Assembly (NCBI GenBank): GCA_905331475.1
Contig: CAJNYU010000497.1
Coordinates: 193,440 to 257,439, forward strand
Length of the DNA: 64,000 bases
Direction of reading: 5' to 3'
Origin: Rotaria socialis
Taxonomy: Eukaryota > Rotifera > Eurotatoria > Philodinida > Philodinidae
The notes below the pieces were generated by a model. That model did not search any database. It was given only the letters and a program-made list of their open reading frames with translations, and was not told the origin of the DNA. Numbering within the stretch: position 1 is the first letter of the stretch; every line of letters starts with the position of its first letter. Positions 10,901 to 23,073 of this stretch are shown here, piece by piece. The position numbers and the translations under genes are program-made.

Positions 10901-11707
10901 CTGCACTTGTTCGTCAACATCACTAGAGTAAACAAGACTGAAATATATGACACAAATGGCAGCGAGGTAACTATGGTCAAGAGATCCATATAGCAAACAT
11001 AATCTCAGCGATTGTATTACAAATACGACTAAAATGATCATGCACTCAGTATGACTGAAACTGATTGTATAAAGTGACATGCGCGAATCGTATGGGTGAA
11101 AGGATTCAGAGCGATTGGATTACAAATTCAACGCCACGCATATATGTGTATGTTCAACTGAGATATAAATAGTAAAACTGCGCTTTGGCTCGATCTGAGA
11201 ATAAATTATACATATGAGTAGCAAAACAAAAACTTAGCGAATTGTGAAATTAATATATTTTTAAAATCCAAATAATGATGCGATATATACACAAAAATTA
11301 GTGTTAGTATCTAATTATATTGACACGATGTATAGTTTTAACCTCCAGTCTTCTAATATTACTGCTCAAAAATAATTTTTACAGCAACTTATAATATACC
11401 CGTGATATCACTCAATCTCGTTTGTCTGAAACTCCAGCTAATCCATTTTTATAGTGACATGCGACTATATTTGTACGCCTATTTTGTTAGTTTAAGATCA
11501 AACTAGACACCACAAGATGAAAACTATTCGCGAAGCAAATAATCAAAATATTCTTTTGCCTTGTACCAATGGTTCTTATTATAGTTCGTTCGAATCAGGT
11601 GTTAGATAAGGAAACTATTCTAAAAACATGATCAATATTAGTATGTTTTACAATTTTTAACGCCAAAATTAAATTGTATATCATAATTGAGTATTACAAA
11701 AACTCGA

Positions 11708-11768
11708 GGGGAAAAAACTCATTCGGGCATTCGTAGGTATTTGAATGGCTCGGAATGAGTTTTCGCCC
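11708..11768. repeat. Imperfect hairpin, ~16-bp stem
   Basis: ggggaaaaaactcattc (708-724) pairs with gaatgagttttcgccc (753-768), with about 14 of 16 positions complementary. The 28-base loop can itself partly pair (gcattc with gaatggc). It lies in the gene desert between two divergent genes, with no gene to terminate. It could be a remnant of a small fold-back element. Confidence 0.5.
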
Positions 11769-12403
11769 TTGCGTTCCATACATTAGAATGAAAACGATAT
11801 TTCAAACGATGGAACAAAAATTGATATTAGCATATAGCTACTAATATTATTGATTACAACTATGATAATATTCGAGTGGATGCAATCAACTTGATCTTCA
11901 ATCAAAAACTTGAACTTACTGTTATTGAACTGCACATTTTGATCAATGGCGTCACTCCATTAATGTTCACTTTGTCATAAAAGAAGTGTTCTTTTGTTGA
12001 AGATTTTTGGAGCCCTTATTTAACATATCATATTGGCAACTGTATCCCGTATATCATTTAATAATTCAAACTATTTTCATTGTTCACACCTGCATCAATA
12101 CTGCATAAATTTTTAAATTCAATAGAAGCAAAGTTTTGCTAGCGCCAACCGAGAAATTCATCAAATTTTATTTTCTATTATCTGTTATCCAAATAGTATT
12201 ATTCGTTCTGTCCTTGAGAACCTCTTCTTCTTCTCTCGAAATACAAAATTTCATGTCTTATTAAAAGCTATCAAAATCTCGAATAGCCTTAGCTACATGA
12301 ATAAGATCAATAGAATTGATAATCCACCAAAGTGAATAACATTTAACAATAGAAGTAAAACTCGATCAAGTCATTCTAAATATCATAATTCACATCAATT
12401 TAA

Positions 12404-12448
12404 ATTCATTCATTCATTCATTCATTCATTCGTTCATTCATTCATTCA
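12404..12448. repeat. ATTC tetranucleotide microsatellite
   Basis: About eleven ATTC units with one G interruption (ttcg at ~12430), non-coding. Confidence 0.85.
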
Positions 12449-13285
12449 CTAAATTACTTGTATATACCTATGTATTTACACCGTCCCATAAATCGATTCT
12501 TTTTTTTTTTAATTTTATCTTATCAAGTTTTAGTAATATGAACGACATTCATTTACGCTTCATTATAACTTCAATAGAATGGTAATGTCAATTCTATTCA
12601 ATATCTAATGAGATATTTCTTTCACTGAACAAAAAAAAGAAGAAGAAATAACTAAAGAATGGTAGATCATGTGTGTTTATATCGTCTGTCCAAGATCAGA
12701 TCAACCTGTTTGTATTTGTCCTTCTTTTCGTGCTCTGAACAACGTCAAACATATATAGTATATCTATCATCTATTCATACAATTATTGATAAAGAACAGA
12801 AGTAGAAGAGGAAGACGAGGAGGAGGAGGAGGAGGACGAGGAGAAAAAATAATCGTCATCTTCTTCGTCACCTATCACGAATATTGCTTGCTCAGGTTTG
12901 TTCTGTTCATACAGGTATGATAATGGTCATTTATTTTCATTTATACTTGCGTGCAAATACAAACCATCATCAACTTATTTGAATAGTAAGAGACAACGGC
13001 AGATAGATATATGTATGCATCTGTAATAAACGCATTAACTTCAGCTTGTGACACTTATCATTGATAGAAACAAAATATCAAATCAATTACAGTTTTATAA
13101 TAATAATAAAATCTAGGTATGTTCATCTAACAATTCTTTAACATATGACAAGCTGTTACATTTTGAAACAGCGTAAATGACAAGTGCGATATTCATACAG
13201 TTGAATAAGCAAAACAAAACTGTATTAAATAAAATCGATACTTTTCAATCAACAACACAGAAATGTATGCTCTTCGTTTTTTAGT

Positions 13286-14451
13286 ATGTCTTCCTTTCAA
13301 AAATTATTGAACCGTTTTCTTGGTCAATTTGACGGATCTTATGATCCAAATATAATTTCTAAAAATTCAAGTGATCTAAATCTATCAACATTACAACGTA
13401 GCCGATCATTGTCCAAAGTAACTAATACACGTCGAAAACGTTCATTTGATGTATTTAAAAGTGCATCTTGTCTATCATGTGGTATTAATGAACAAGATCA
13501 ACAATTATCGATGAATAATAATGATAAACTTGTATCAATATCATCAAAACATGAATATAACTTTGAATCAAAATCCTTAGTTAGTCATAGTAATGAACTT
13601 TCGTTCTTACACCACCAACAACAGCAACAACTAATAAAACAAAAACGACGAGCAAAAACAAAATTAATCATAATACGTCATGGAGAACGTGTCGATGTCT
13701 TATTTGGTGATAATTGGTTTCAAGAAGCATTTGATCGAGCAGGAAATTATCGACGCTTTCATACAAATTTACCTATTAGTTTACCCTATAGACAAAATTT
13801 TCAAGATTATCGATATGATCCACCATTAACTGAACTTGGTTTGATTCGTTCATTTCGAACAGGTTTCATCAGTTGATATTTTCTTTTTTTATCATTACTG
13901 ATTTTGTGTTTTATATATTTTCAGGTGAAGCACTCTATCGTACAGGTCTTCGTATTGATCATTGCTATTCATCTCCATCATTACGTTGTATTCAAACAGC
14001 CGATGCTATTCTCGACGGAATGAAATTACGTACACTAGTACCGATTCGTATTGAATTGGGTCTATTTGAATGTGGTTTATGGCATAAAAGTGTTATACCA
14101 CATTTTATGTCAATCAATGAGCTTGTTCTTAACCGTTTAAATATTGAAACATCGTACAATAGTATTCAAAAATCTTTATCAACAGATGAAAACGAATATG
14201 ATTATTATGAACGATCACATTCAATAATGCGTCAAATATTATTGAAACATGATATAAATGATATGACGATATTATTTATTGGTCATGCGCCATCATTAGA
14301 AACTTTAACAAGACAATTAATTGGTGCAAAACCGAGACCTAATGAATTAAAGCAAATAGCACAAAAAATCAATTATCTTTCATTGACAATACTTGAAGGA
14401 CAAAGAAACTCATGGACATTTGTTGATGCTATTCTTGCCAAACAAACTTGA
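13286..14451 (+). CDS. UBASH3/TULA-like histidine phosphatase
   Basis: Two exons, 13286-13862 and 13925-14451 (62-base intron), give 367 residues. Residues ~125-360 form a histidine-phosphatase (phosphoglycerate mutase-like) domain of the UBASH3/STS type. RHGER at 131-135 carries the phospho-accepting His132. R..FHTNLPISLPYR and DYRYDPPLTELG match the family. SPSLRC (Arg213), the acidic ELGLFE and GHAPSLE (second His313) complete the catalytic set, so it should be active. In vertebrates UBASH3B removes phosphate from tyrosines on Syk/ZAP-70-type kinases. Here the N-terminal ~120 residues are Ser/Asn/Gln-rich and carry neither the UBA nor the SH3 domain of the vertebrate proteins, so targeting must differ. 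An acceptor-like tttttag sits just before the ATG, so a 5'UTR intron is possible. Confidence 0.88.
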
Positions 14452-16304
14452 TGAATAGGCTTTCCTTTTCTTTTCTATTTTATTCAATGTAAAAAGAAAT
14501 CAACAATGAAAGATTGAGAGTGATTAAGTAAATAAAAGCGATAGGTGAATAGTCTAAGCTTGAGAAAACAATAATTATAACTAGGACGAGCAGATCTTTG
14601 ACGGATGTGTTTTCTTCTCTATATAATCAATCAATGTAGAATTTATTTAAACAACTGTATTCGACATTTTTTTCGAAATATGTGTTTTATAAGTTTGTAT
14701 TCGAAGATTATGAATTTTTACTTTAGTTAATATTAAAGAATGATAATCTGACTGCAACATGTTCTTTTTGATGTATCCTATCACAAGTAACGTTTCACAT
14801 CTTGTTAAATCTTCATGAAATTTTCATATAATTGATTAAAAACGAATCAAAGCTTTTCTTGAATTAAAATATCAACAGCAGAACTAGATGGTACTCGAGC
14901 TTCACTCGAATACCAAATGCGGTGCGAAGCACATACGTAATTTCGGAAACTTATTTCTCAGATAAAATCAATATAATCATTATAATAACAAATAAATGAT
15001 GTTGAATTGTAAATGAATTTTGAGAAGCCATTGGAAGTGAGATATCGATAGAGACTCTTTGAAAGCTTAGAAATCGATTTTGAAAAGAAGTACATATTAT
15101 TTGTTATAGAGCACACTACTTTATTATCTATATGTTTGATTTGTTACAATAGGATCCATTTATAAATGTTGATATTAACGCGCCAAACTTTTATCATTTT
15201 GATTTTCGTTTTAATTATCTCAAAGTAAAATTTGATCAAAATCCTCTTTTTGGGAATCAATTTACGACCAAACAAAAGTAGCTATAATTTTTTCTGAAAA
15301 AAAGGGTACATCTATTATCTCGGTTTTTTGCGTTTCACGTTTTAACGAGCGTTTTTTGATGTTGGGTTGTCTAGATCATCGCGACAGAAGTTTGCAATAT
15401 ATAGTGTGGACGTCGAGTTTAAAAAGAAGAAAGAAAGTAAACTCGCGTAGGACTATATAAATGCTGTGCTTCGCACCGCATTAAAAACAATAGAAGATAT
15501 TCATCTAAACGAAAATTAATTGAATAAATAAAGACCATATAGTGATTCATCGTTTTAGTGACGATAGAAAAATAATATACGAGAAGTGTATAGTATTGAT
15601 GTATCTAAATATATTTTACAATCATAGTTATATTTACGAAAAACGAATCAATCAACGACAATGACAGAAATCCATAAGTAATTCATTTTATTTTCGTAGG
15701 CCATATGTATATTTTCTTTCAATGATAGCTTGATGAAGTATCGAAATCAATATTTAATTGCACCATCAGATTCAATCAATAGAAAACACCTATTAGAACA
15801 ACGGGCTAATAATGCATTATGAAGAGCTATGGCTACAAATGAAATGTTCTATTAAATATATGCATCGATTGCAATAATTTTCTAGATATATTTTTCAAAA
15901 ATAGACGCAATGATAACACTCTAACTAACGTTCACGCTCGATAGTTTTATGGTAACATGTTGAGTTTTCATAGTTGTGGAATCGTTTTCTTTTGTATACA
16001 CAGTTGGTGATATCAGATCTAGCAAGTTCATTTATGAATTAAAACGTCCTACTCAGATTTTTATTAATATCTATATAAACGAATTCTTGTTTATTTTTTG
16101 TTTGTTTGTCATTCTATGATATTTATCGCCTAAACTTTAGCATCATCAGCGATAGCAAAGAATACAAAAACAAAATTACCTAGCCTTTGTCAGAAAATGG
16201 ATCTAAGAAATACCCATTTCTTAAACAAATACGAATCAAGCTCAAATATTATAAACAAACAAAATAACGCTAACAAGAACATGAAAAGGCAATAATAGAT
16301 TTGA
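14452..16304. other. Intergenic, with inverted-repeat element
   Basis: No gene seen. It contains the perfect 18-base inverted repeat pair that bounds 14916-15482 and is otherwise AT-rich. Confidence 0.55.
14916..15482. mobile_element. Candidate small non-autonomous inverted-repeat element
   Basis: aatgcggtgcgaagcaca at 14916-14933 recurs as its perfect reverse complement at 15465-15482, bounding 567 bases. Just inside the right end is a second, smaller inverted repeat (cgagttta at 15414-15421 with taaactcg at 15438-15445). The ends are GC-richer than the surroundings. There is no coding capacity and no target-site duplication that I can show. It could be a MITE-like element or a fold-back; a regulatory origin is less likely. 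Confidence 0.45.
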
Positions 16305-16829
16305 TCAAGACTGTTTAGAATTGCCAGCCATTTGACTATTGGATGTTGGTGATGCTTGTTCCTCTGATCGTGCTTCGGCTTGTTCCTGCATATCAATCAT
16401 TTTTTTTGATTGTATTTCTGCAAAATTCATTGCTATGCGTTGATTAACATTCATAAATTTCGATGCACAACGAGATGAACAATCTATCTAAATGCATAAA
16501 AGAACTTTATATCTATGCTTGAAATAAATAAATATGTATATCCTTGATTCATTTTACTACTATTAGTATAAATAAAAGATCACTTATTGTAATCATTCAA
16601 ATAGTGATATTTTATGAGCAAATAAAAACTTATTTTAATATAGTTTTTGAACTTACTTCATCATCAAGTAAATATCGATAGTTGAATGTGTAAATACATC
16701 GATTGAAACATTCTTCAACAATACGGTTGTATGTCTCAAGAAATTCACGAAGCTATAACATCAATTTTAAGCAATCAAACATCATTTTATCATATAGCTA
16801 CAACTTACAATTTGATCTTGAGAAGCCAT
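16305..16829 (-). CDS. TIMM9: Mitochondrial small Tim chaperone TIMM9
   Basis: Three exons, 16809-16829, 16657-16752 and 16305-16487, with phase-0 introns, give 99 residues; the human protein is 89. The twin CX3C motifs are intact: C22-FNR-C26 and C42-SSR-C46, separated by 15 residues as in TIMM9. The flanking sequence (LREFLETYNRIVEECFNRC, then KFMNVNQRIAMNFAEIQ) matches TIMM9 better than TIMM10, 8 or 13. It should act in the mitochondrial intermembrane space, where Tim9-Tim10 hexamers guide hydrophobic carrier precursors to the TIM22 insertase. There is no presequence, as expected for a protein imported by the MIA40 disulfide relay. The tail is longer and Gln/Ser-rich. The first exon is only seven codons, so automated annotation could miss it. 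Confidence 0.93.
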
Positions 16830-19570
16830 ATATATATATAATTTTCTTTAAAATCTAGGTTTCAGAAATAGACAAATATTTATCATGATTATTTTCTTAT
16901 AAAATATTGATTTTGACAATGAACGTGAAATGAATTCATTCTTTTTTAGCATGTTTTCAAACATGAAAAAAACACAAGAGAAACAAAAATTGAAAACAAA
17001 TATCATCGGATAACTAAATAAATACAAAAACAGTTTTTTTATTCACTATTGCATTCTATGTATAACCAGAGATTTTTGAGTCAGCCGAATGACTCATTGG
17101 TTTATTGACTAGGAAAAGTGATCTATTTTGCCAAATATCAAATAAACGACCAGTATCATTGCATAGTATAGTTTATATCGATGTTGATGCTACATTATTC
17201 GATCTATTCATAAAAATGCCAAATTTAATAATGAAAAATAAAATGATAGAATCGATTTTTGCCGCATTTCATTCTTTCATTCCATGAAACTACGTTATTA
17301 AGACCCTAAATAAATAATAAGAAATTTTTAATCCGTTGACAACGGAAAATATTCCTTCCGTTTATTAGTGTTAGTCATTTATTTATAAAAAAAAGTATTT
17401 CTACTCTATCCTGTGTACACAATTCTGACTTGCCCAGTGTAACAAGATAGGCAAAATTCTTATTTTTTCTTTTTCTATCCTAGAGAACAATTATGAAACA
17501 GTCAATTACACTCAAGCCGATTTATTTCATGATTCTGTTAAATAAAATATGAATGCTCAGAAATAGTCGTTGACTTGAAATAAGTACAAATAAAATAAAA
17601 TACGTAGAACATAAAAAACTCTTCTAATTAAATCAAATATTATCTGATAGCTATTATTCTTGTTTAGTTGGTTAAAAAATAATGAACCAAGTCTTTTGAT
17701 TTATATTTATTGCCTCTTCAACTCAGATATTAATCAAGTTAATATAATTGTTTTTGATACAAAAGTTGAAATAAATTTCTTTATACTCATCGGAAGATCG
17801 AGGATGTTTTATTCAATTCAATTCAATTGAATACATTAGCCTTAAACTTTTAAACTCATTCTAAATCTTATGAAACCACAAAAAGAGTTTATATTATATT
17901 TTGTATAGGAGATTCATTCGACTTTATCCTATCTGCAAATTTTTATTTCATTTTTGTTTCAAAACATTCGCGATACGTCAAATGAGAATGAGATGATAAC
18001 CATTCATCGATGCTCGTGATTTATCATTGAAAGTATTATTTTTCGAATGATCATTGGTTATCTAGAATTCATATAAGAATTCAGTTCAGGAAAAATGATT
18101 TATTACTGATTATCATTAATATATACATAATGAATACGAAAACCTAACAAGTAACATACGTACAATTTACAACCATACATAATAGTACATTCGTACTTGA
18201 TTATCAAGGTTTGCGCTTAGTAATTCAATGAAATAAAGCTGTAAAACGAAATTTTCGAGAAAGTAAGGACAAACATCTGTTCTATTTTTCATCAGACATT
18301 GATAATATGTCTATGTGCCATACATTTTCATAGTTTTTCCATTTATGATTTTCCTGTCTGTTTTAAAAGTTTATCATTTTCTGTATTAAAAGTATATATG
18401 ATTAATATGATTAACACCGAAATGAGAAAGTCTAAAATGAGATCGACTCCAAAGATAAAGACTTACGTCTATAGTAGTCTATGATAAAAATAAACTTCTT
18501 TCTATTGTACTTTTTGTTCAATTCGATTTTAAATATTCTCATATTTCAAATGAAATCTCTATTGACACATTTCATAGGATAACATATTATGAAATCAAAT
18601 ATAAAAATGCAATTCACATTTTATATCATTAAAAAAGAACTCACTAATCTCCGAATTAAGTTGTATTATACTGAAATCTGTTGTGTTTCGATTAACCGGA
18701 AAATCAGTCATATTTTCTTTATTTAAGAAAAACAACAAACAAAAGCCGTTCAATTTTATAATAAGAATAAGAATAATTTTTACTTACACAATACACTTAG
18801 CTGTGCTTATCAAAAGATTTCCATAATATCGCTCAAAATAACTTGAAACAAATACACCAATTGTAAATACAATAAAAACAATTAGTGAAAGCAAACAGAG
18901 TATTTAATCGAATTAAAAACGTATGCCTGATATATTTATCTACAAACATAAGTATTGTACGTCTTTGTTTTGTCTTTCATAAGAAACACACCGAGAGCAA
19001 GCGTAGCAGAAACAAAATATAGGACTAGTACAAAATGAGAAAAAGAAAATTATAAGAAAAATAATTATAGCTATATAGAAATGGAGTGTTTAGTAGAGTA
19101 TGATATATATATATATATATCTATATATGTATGTGTATAAATATACGTTAGTATTCAAACTGAGATTACGTCCAATGTCCAATAAAATGGAAAATTTATG
19201 TTAAAACTCGAATTTGTGTGTAAATCAATATTAAATTCAGATTCAAAATGATTCTCTTAGATGAATCAATGGCATTGCAAGCAATACAGTCATAACCCGA
19301 TTAAGCAAGCTTGAATCCGTAAAGTTATACACGACTTTTTACAAAGGCAATGGTCGATTCTAAACTTTTATATAATTTATTTGTTAAACCATAAGAGCGA
19401 ATCAAGAAGAATACGTATTTAATATCAATTTACAAATCGATTCGAATTTCGCCGTGAATTTTGTCTGCGCTAATCCGACATTTGACATGTCTAATCTCGT
19501 ATTCAAGATTGAACGTAACATCAGTTTCGAGACACTAGCATATATTTTCTTAATCATTCGGATAGGTCAA
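16830..19570. other. Intergenic between TIMM9 and TACC
   Basis: About 2.7 kb of AT-rich sequence with no gene found on either strand. A short AT microsatellite lies around 19107-19122. The left end must hold the TIMM9 promoter. Confidence 0.55.
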
Positions 19571-20648
19571 CTATCTTTTATGACTTGCTAATAGTTCATC
19601 ACAAATATTTGTCAATTCAATGTTTTCTTTTTTCTAAACAGAAAATTTAAGAAAAATAAATCAATATTTTTCGTTCAAATAGACGATTTTTCCTTTTACC
19701 TTCTGTTCTAGCTCTTGTTTAACAGATTTTAATTCCTGTTCTAGGGATTGTACACGTAATTGTGAGTAACGTAACTGTGTTTGAATGCCTTCTACTTCCG
19801 ATGTATTTACTCGTCTTAATCGTTCAATTTCAACATTAGCTCTAGAAAAAACAGTGAAAGAAAAGAGAAATAATTTGCTGTTTACTTGAAAATAAGTTTC
19901 TATATACTCATTTAATTTTTCTTGTGCATGCTGTTTAAGTACACTATATTTTTGTTTTTGTTCTTCAGTGTAGCGAACAGATTCTTCTGAGAAACGTTTT
20001 AATGTATCTGTATTCTAAAAATAAAAGAATTCTTCAGTACCGCTTTGTTTTGTGTTAATTTCTACGAACCGTTTTATGCTCATTTATGATTAATTTCAGT
20101 TTTTCATTTCGCTTTTTAACATCCGTATAAGCATTTTCAGCATTAATTAAATCTTCACTCATTTGATCACGTTCACTTTTAACTTGTCGTAATTCTTGTT
20201 TTAATTCTTCTGTACACTCACATACACGATGAAGTGTTCGATAATATTGTTCAACACAGTCACTAAATGGACGTAAAATATGTTCATCAATTTGATTAGA
20301 TTTCGAAGGTTTTTGCTCATGTTTTGATAAAGAAAAATGTTCGGCTAATTGTTGAGCATTAACTGTTGGCTCTGTATGTTCGATTAATGAACGAAATAAA
20401 GAAGATTTTTCCATTGGATTCTCATTAGACATAATAATACTTTTTATCATGTCTGTTTCTGGCGTTGGTTGAAAAATATTTTTTTCAGCATTCATAAAAT
20501 CAGTTAAAGAACAAGTATTGATATCTTTTGCTTGACCTTTATCGTCTTCATGAAATGACGATGATGTTGTCGATAAGATACTCGGCAATAAAGATGGTTC
20601 TGGGGCTAGATTAACAAGATCGTCATACAGATCAGATGATGTCGACAT
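19571..20648 (-). CDS. TACC-domain coiled-coil protein
   Basis: Four exons, 20070-20648, 19908-20014, 19700-19841 and 19571-19633, give 296 residues with consistent phases. Residues ~140-296 are a nearly continuous coiled coil matching the TACC domain in order: VKSERDQMSEDL, then VKKRNEKLKLIINEHKT, then YSVLKQHAQEKLNEAN, then RVQSLEQELKS, and the ending KKENIELTNICDELLA. That end parallels the KTKENEELTRICDDLI end of vertebrate TACC3. The first ~135 residues are acidic/Ser-rich and probably disordered. TACC proteins bind XMAP215/ch-TOG microtubule polymerases and act at centrosomes and spindles. The small last exon (21 codons) decides the identification. An unrecognised acidic gene ends only 183 bases upstream on the same strand and could be its N-terminal half. 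Confidence 0.88.
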
Positions 20649-20831
20649 GGTGGATTTGAATGGAGAAAAAAAAGCGGAGGCCTACTATCGTGAGCAATAA
20701 TAATATGTCAACGTGTGGACATAAAAGAAGAGAAAAATTTTTTTTTGTTGTTCTTCTCCCTTGAGAACACATCGATTGGTAAAAAAAAGAAAAATGGAGA
20801 ACGCGAATAGAAATATACGAGGCTGTGACTC

Positions 20832-22124
20832 TTACATGACTCGTGTAGGATCTATTGACGGTTGTTGTGGTAATGATGACGTTGCTGCAGCTGTTCGAGA
20901 AAGTACGGCAGTATCCAATGATATGGTTGGAGTATTCAACGGAGATTGTTTACTACAGATGTCTGGCGGAGTCTCTTCGGTGGTCTATGAAATTATTATT
21001 TTAATTTTATCTTCTTCGTCAATGATGAATGAAAACCTACTGCATTGAAACTATTTTCATTGTTCATTGTTGGTAGTTTTCGTCGTTCTTTCTTTTTCAG
21101 AACAAATGTATTTGTATCGAATGTTTTATCGGTCGAAGTTGTTAGTATTGAAGGCTCTTAGAACACACAGAAGAAAAAAGAAATACAAAGCTCATTTAAT
21201 GAAAGAATAACTTGTATGAGATTACCTTGCACTTCTGATGTCTTCGGAACATTCAATTTCATATTTTTTGTCAATGCCGTTACAATTTCAATAGGATTTG
21301 GTGATGAAGGTTGAACATTCTCTTGTGGTTGGGATATTACATAAGGATATTCAGCTAAAGAATTTTATTGATAAACACATAAAAAAAAGGAAAGTTTTTT
21401 GTTTCACATACGAGAAAATTGATTTGGTAGAGGCGATTGTGTAATCATAGATGTATTACCGTCATCAGCTAGTGTAACCATATTCAAGTCGTCTACATGA
21501 ATGGGAATTATTTTGAGAAACAATTTTAAAACAAAATGAAAATATACCACAAGGTTTTTCACTATGCTCGTCATTTTGATTTGGTAATTCAGCGGTTGCA
21601 TCGAGTAAATTGGTATTTGGAGCCTATAAAAAAAAAGAACGAATTGAATACATATTCCAAAAGGTTAGCTTTTACTATTCATTCAAGTGAACTTCTTTCG
21701 TTCATATGATTAAAAAGAAATAGGTTACTTACACTATTACTATCTGATAATGAATCAGTTGCAGATGTTTCGTCATCTTTCACTTGTGGTAAAATATCAA
21801 ATGATTTATTTAATACTGGATTTCTAGAAAAAGTAACTTAAAATAAAAGACAAATCTGTTATCCTTGAAACATTAGTTTTACCCTGGACGGAAAATAACC
21901 TCGGTATCGTGTTTATCATCATTTTCATTTTCATTCTCATTTGTAGGTACTGATGGTGACATATGTCCATTGATGTTTGTTGAAGCTGATTTTATGAAAT
22001 CATCATCAACAATATCAACATCCATGGGAACATTAGTTTGATTCAGTACAAATGAACTATGATTTTCATCATGATCTTCTGATGAAGATCCTGACTGAAA
22101 TTCATTTGAATTTTCATCTGTCAT
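20832..22124 (-). CDS. Acidic Ser/Thr/Pro-rich protein, unrecognised
   Basis: Seven exons: 21883-22124, 21733-21823, 21548-21623, 21412-21492, 21226-21354, 21041-21156 and 20832-20984. All introns are GT-AG with matching phases, giving 295 residues. The N-terminus is very acidic (SEDHDENHSS, MDVDIVDDDF, NENENENDDKHD). The rest has many short Pro/Ser/Thr segments (SPLPNQF, PQENVQPSSPNP) and a small basic patch (KKKERRKLP). There is no folded domain I can name. The composition resembles the disordered N-terminal halves of TACC proteins, and the TACC-domain gene starts 183 bases downstream on the same strand. However, the strong donor at the end (ATGTAAGAG) does not give an in-frame join to that gene's first exon at any acceptor I found. 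I therefore keep it separate, ending at ATG-TAA. Confidence 0.6.
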
Positions 22125-23073
22125 TGTCTATAAAATAATCATAAAAACAAAGAACTAAAAAGATCAAAGAACAAGAGATATATCCATATGATTGACTTTC
22201 TTTCATGTTCTTGTTTAAAAACCAGTTTCAGTTTTTTTTTTGTTTTCAATGATGATAATAATAGTAATAAAATGAAACGAAACAAAAAAAGAGAGCCTGA
22301 CAGAGAACACATGCATACGCTCGAGATATAGTTAATAGCAACAGTAATAATAATGTGAGAATACACACACAAAAAGAAAAACAAACATAGAATCACACAT
22401 GCGATACAAGAGAGCATCATGGTATCGTCACCAGAAAAATAAAATAAAACAGTAACAACAATCAAACAATCGCAAATCAGAAATTTAAAAAAAAAAGAGT
22501 TGTCTATATGCGTGGACCTTGTTTTTGATAATGATAAGAGAATTCACAAAGATAATGGCTTGTTTCTTTCTACTTTCTTTGTTTACAGATCAAGGATAAA
22601 TTGATGAATGAATGCTTGTTAAGCTCCCTATTCGTATATGCTAGGCTCAATTAAATGAAAAAACACGGAAAGAGGAGGGAAGCATTTACAAAGAGTAAAT
22701 AAATAAGCATAAACACGTGAATGCCTTGCAAGGAGAAACAAATAACAAATAATGTGAATACTATACGAAAGAGAGCAGGTTGAGAGAGAGAGAGAGAGTG
22801 TGTGTGTGTGTGTGTGTTTGTGAGAAAAAAAGTGGAACATATTTAAGCAAACGAACAATGAATAAGTATCAACAAAAGAGAAGAATGCGTGTTAGTTTGT
22901 TTGTTTTTCGTATCGGAAGAAACAATCAAATAAAAAATAGAAAAAGAATAAGATACAAGATCCTCACTGTAACCATATATGCGTATGTGATAAATTACTA
23001 TCCGAGTGTTAACAATGAATCACTTACGTTTCTCTCTCTCTCTCTCTCTTTTTTTTTTGATTTACATAAAAAT
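22125..23073. other. Intergenic, microsatellite-rich
   Basis: No gene seen. A GA tract followed by a GT tract lies at about 22782-22817 and a TC tract at about 23031-23050, giving several spurious low-complexity frames on both strands. It should include the promoter of the acidic gene and the 3'UTR of TDRD3. Confidence 0.6.

Larger units (their letters stand above)
6953..13285. other. Long intergenic region between divergent genes
   Basis: About 6.3 kb without a supportable gene; the only frames are short and AT-driven. Both flanking genes point outward, so it holds both their promoters and probably 5'UTR exons. Simple repeats seen: GTT (7216-7251), AT then GT (7465-7502), CT (7889-7915), ATTC (12404-12448) and a purine GAG/GAC tract (12805-12843). 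A hairpin lies at 11708-11768. Confidence 0.6.
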
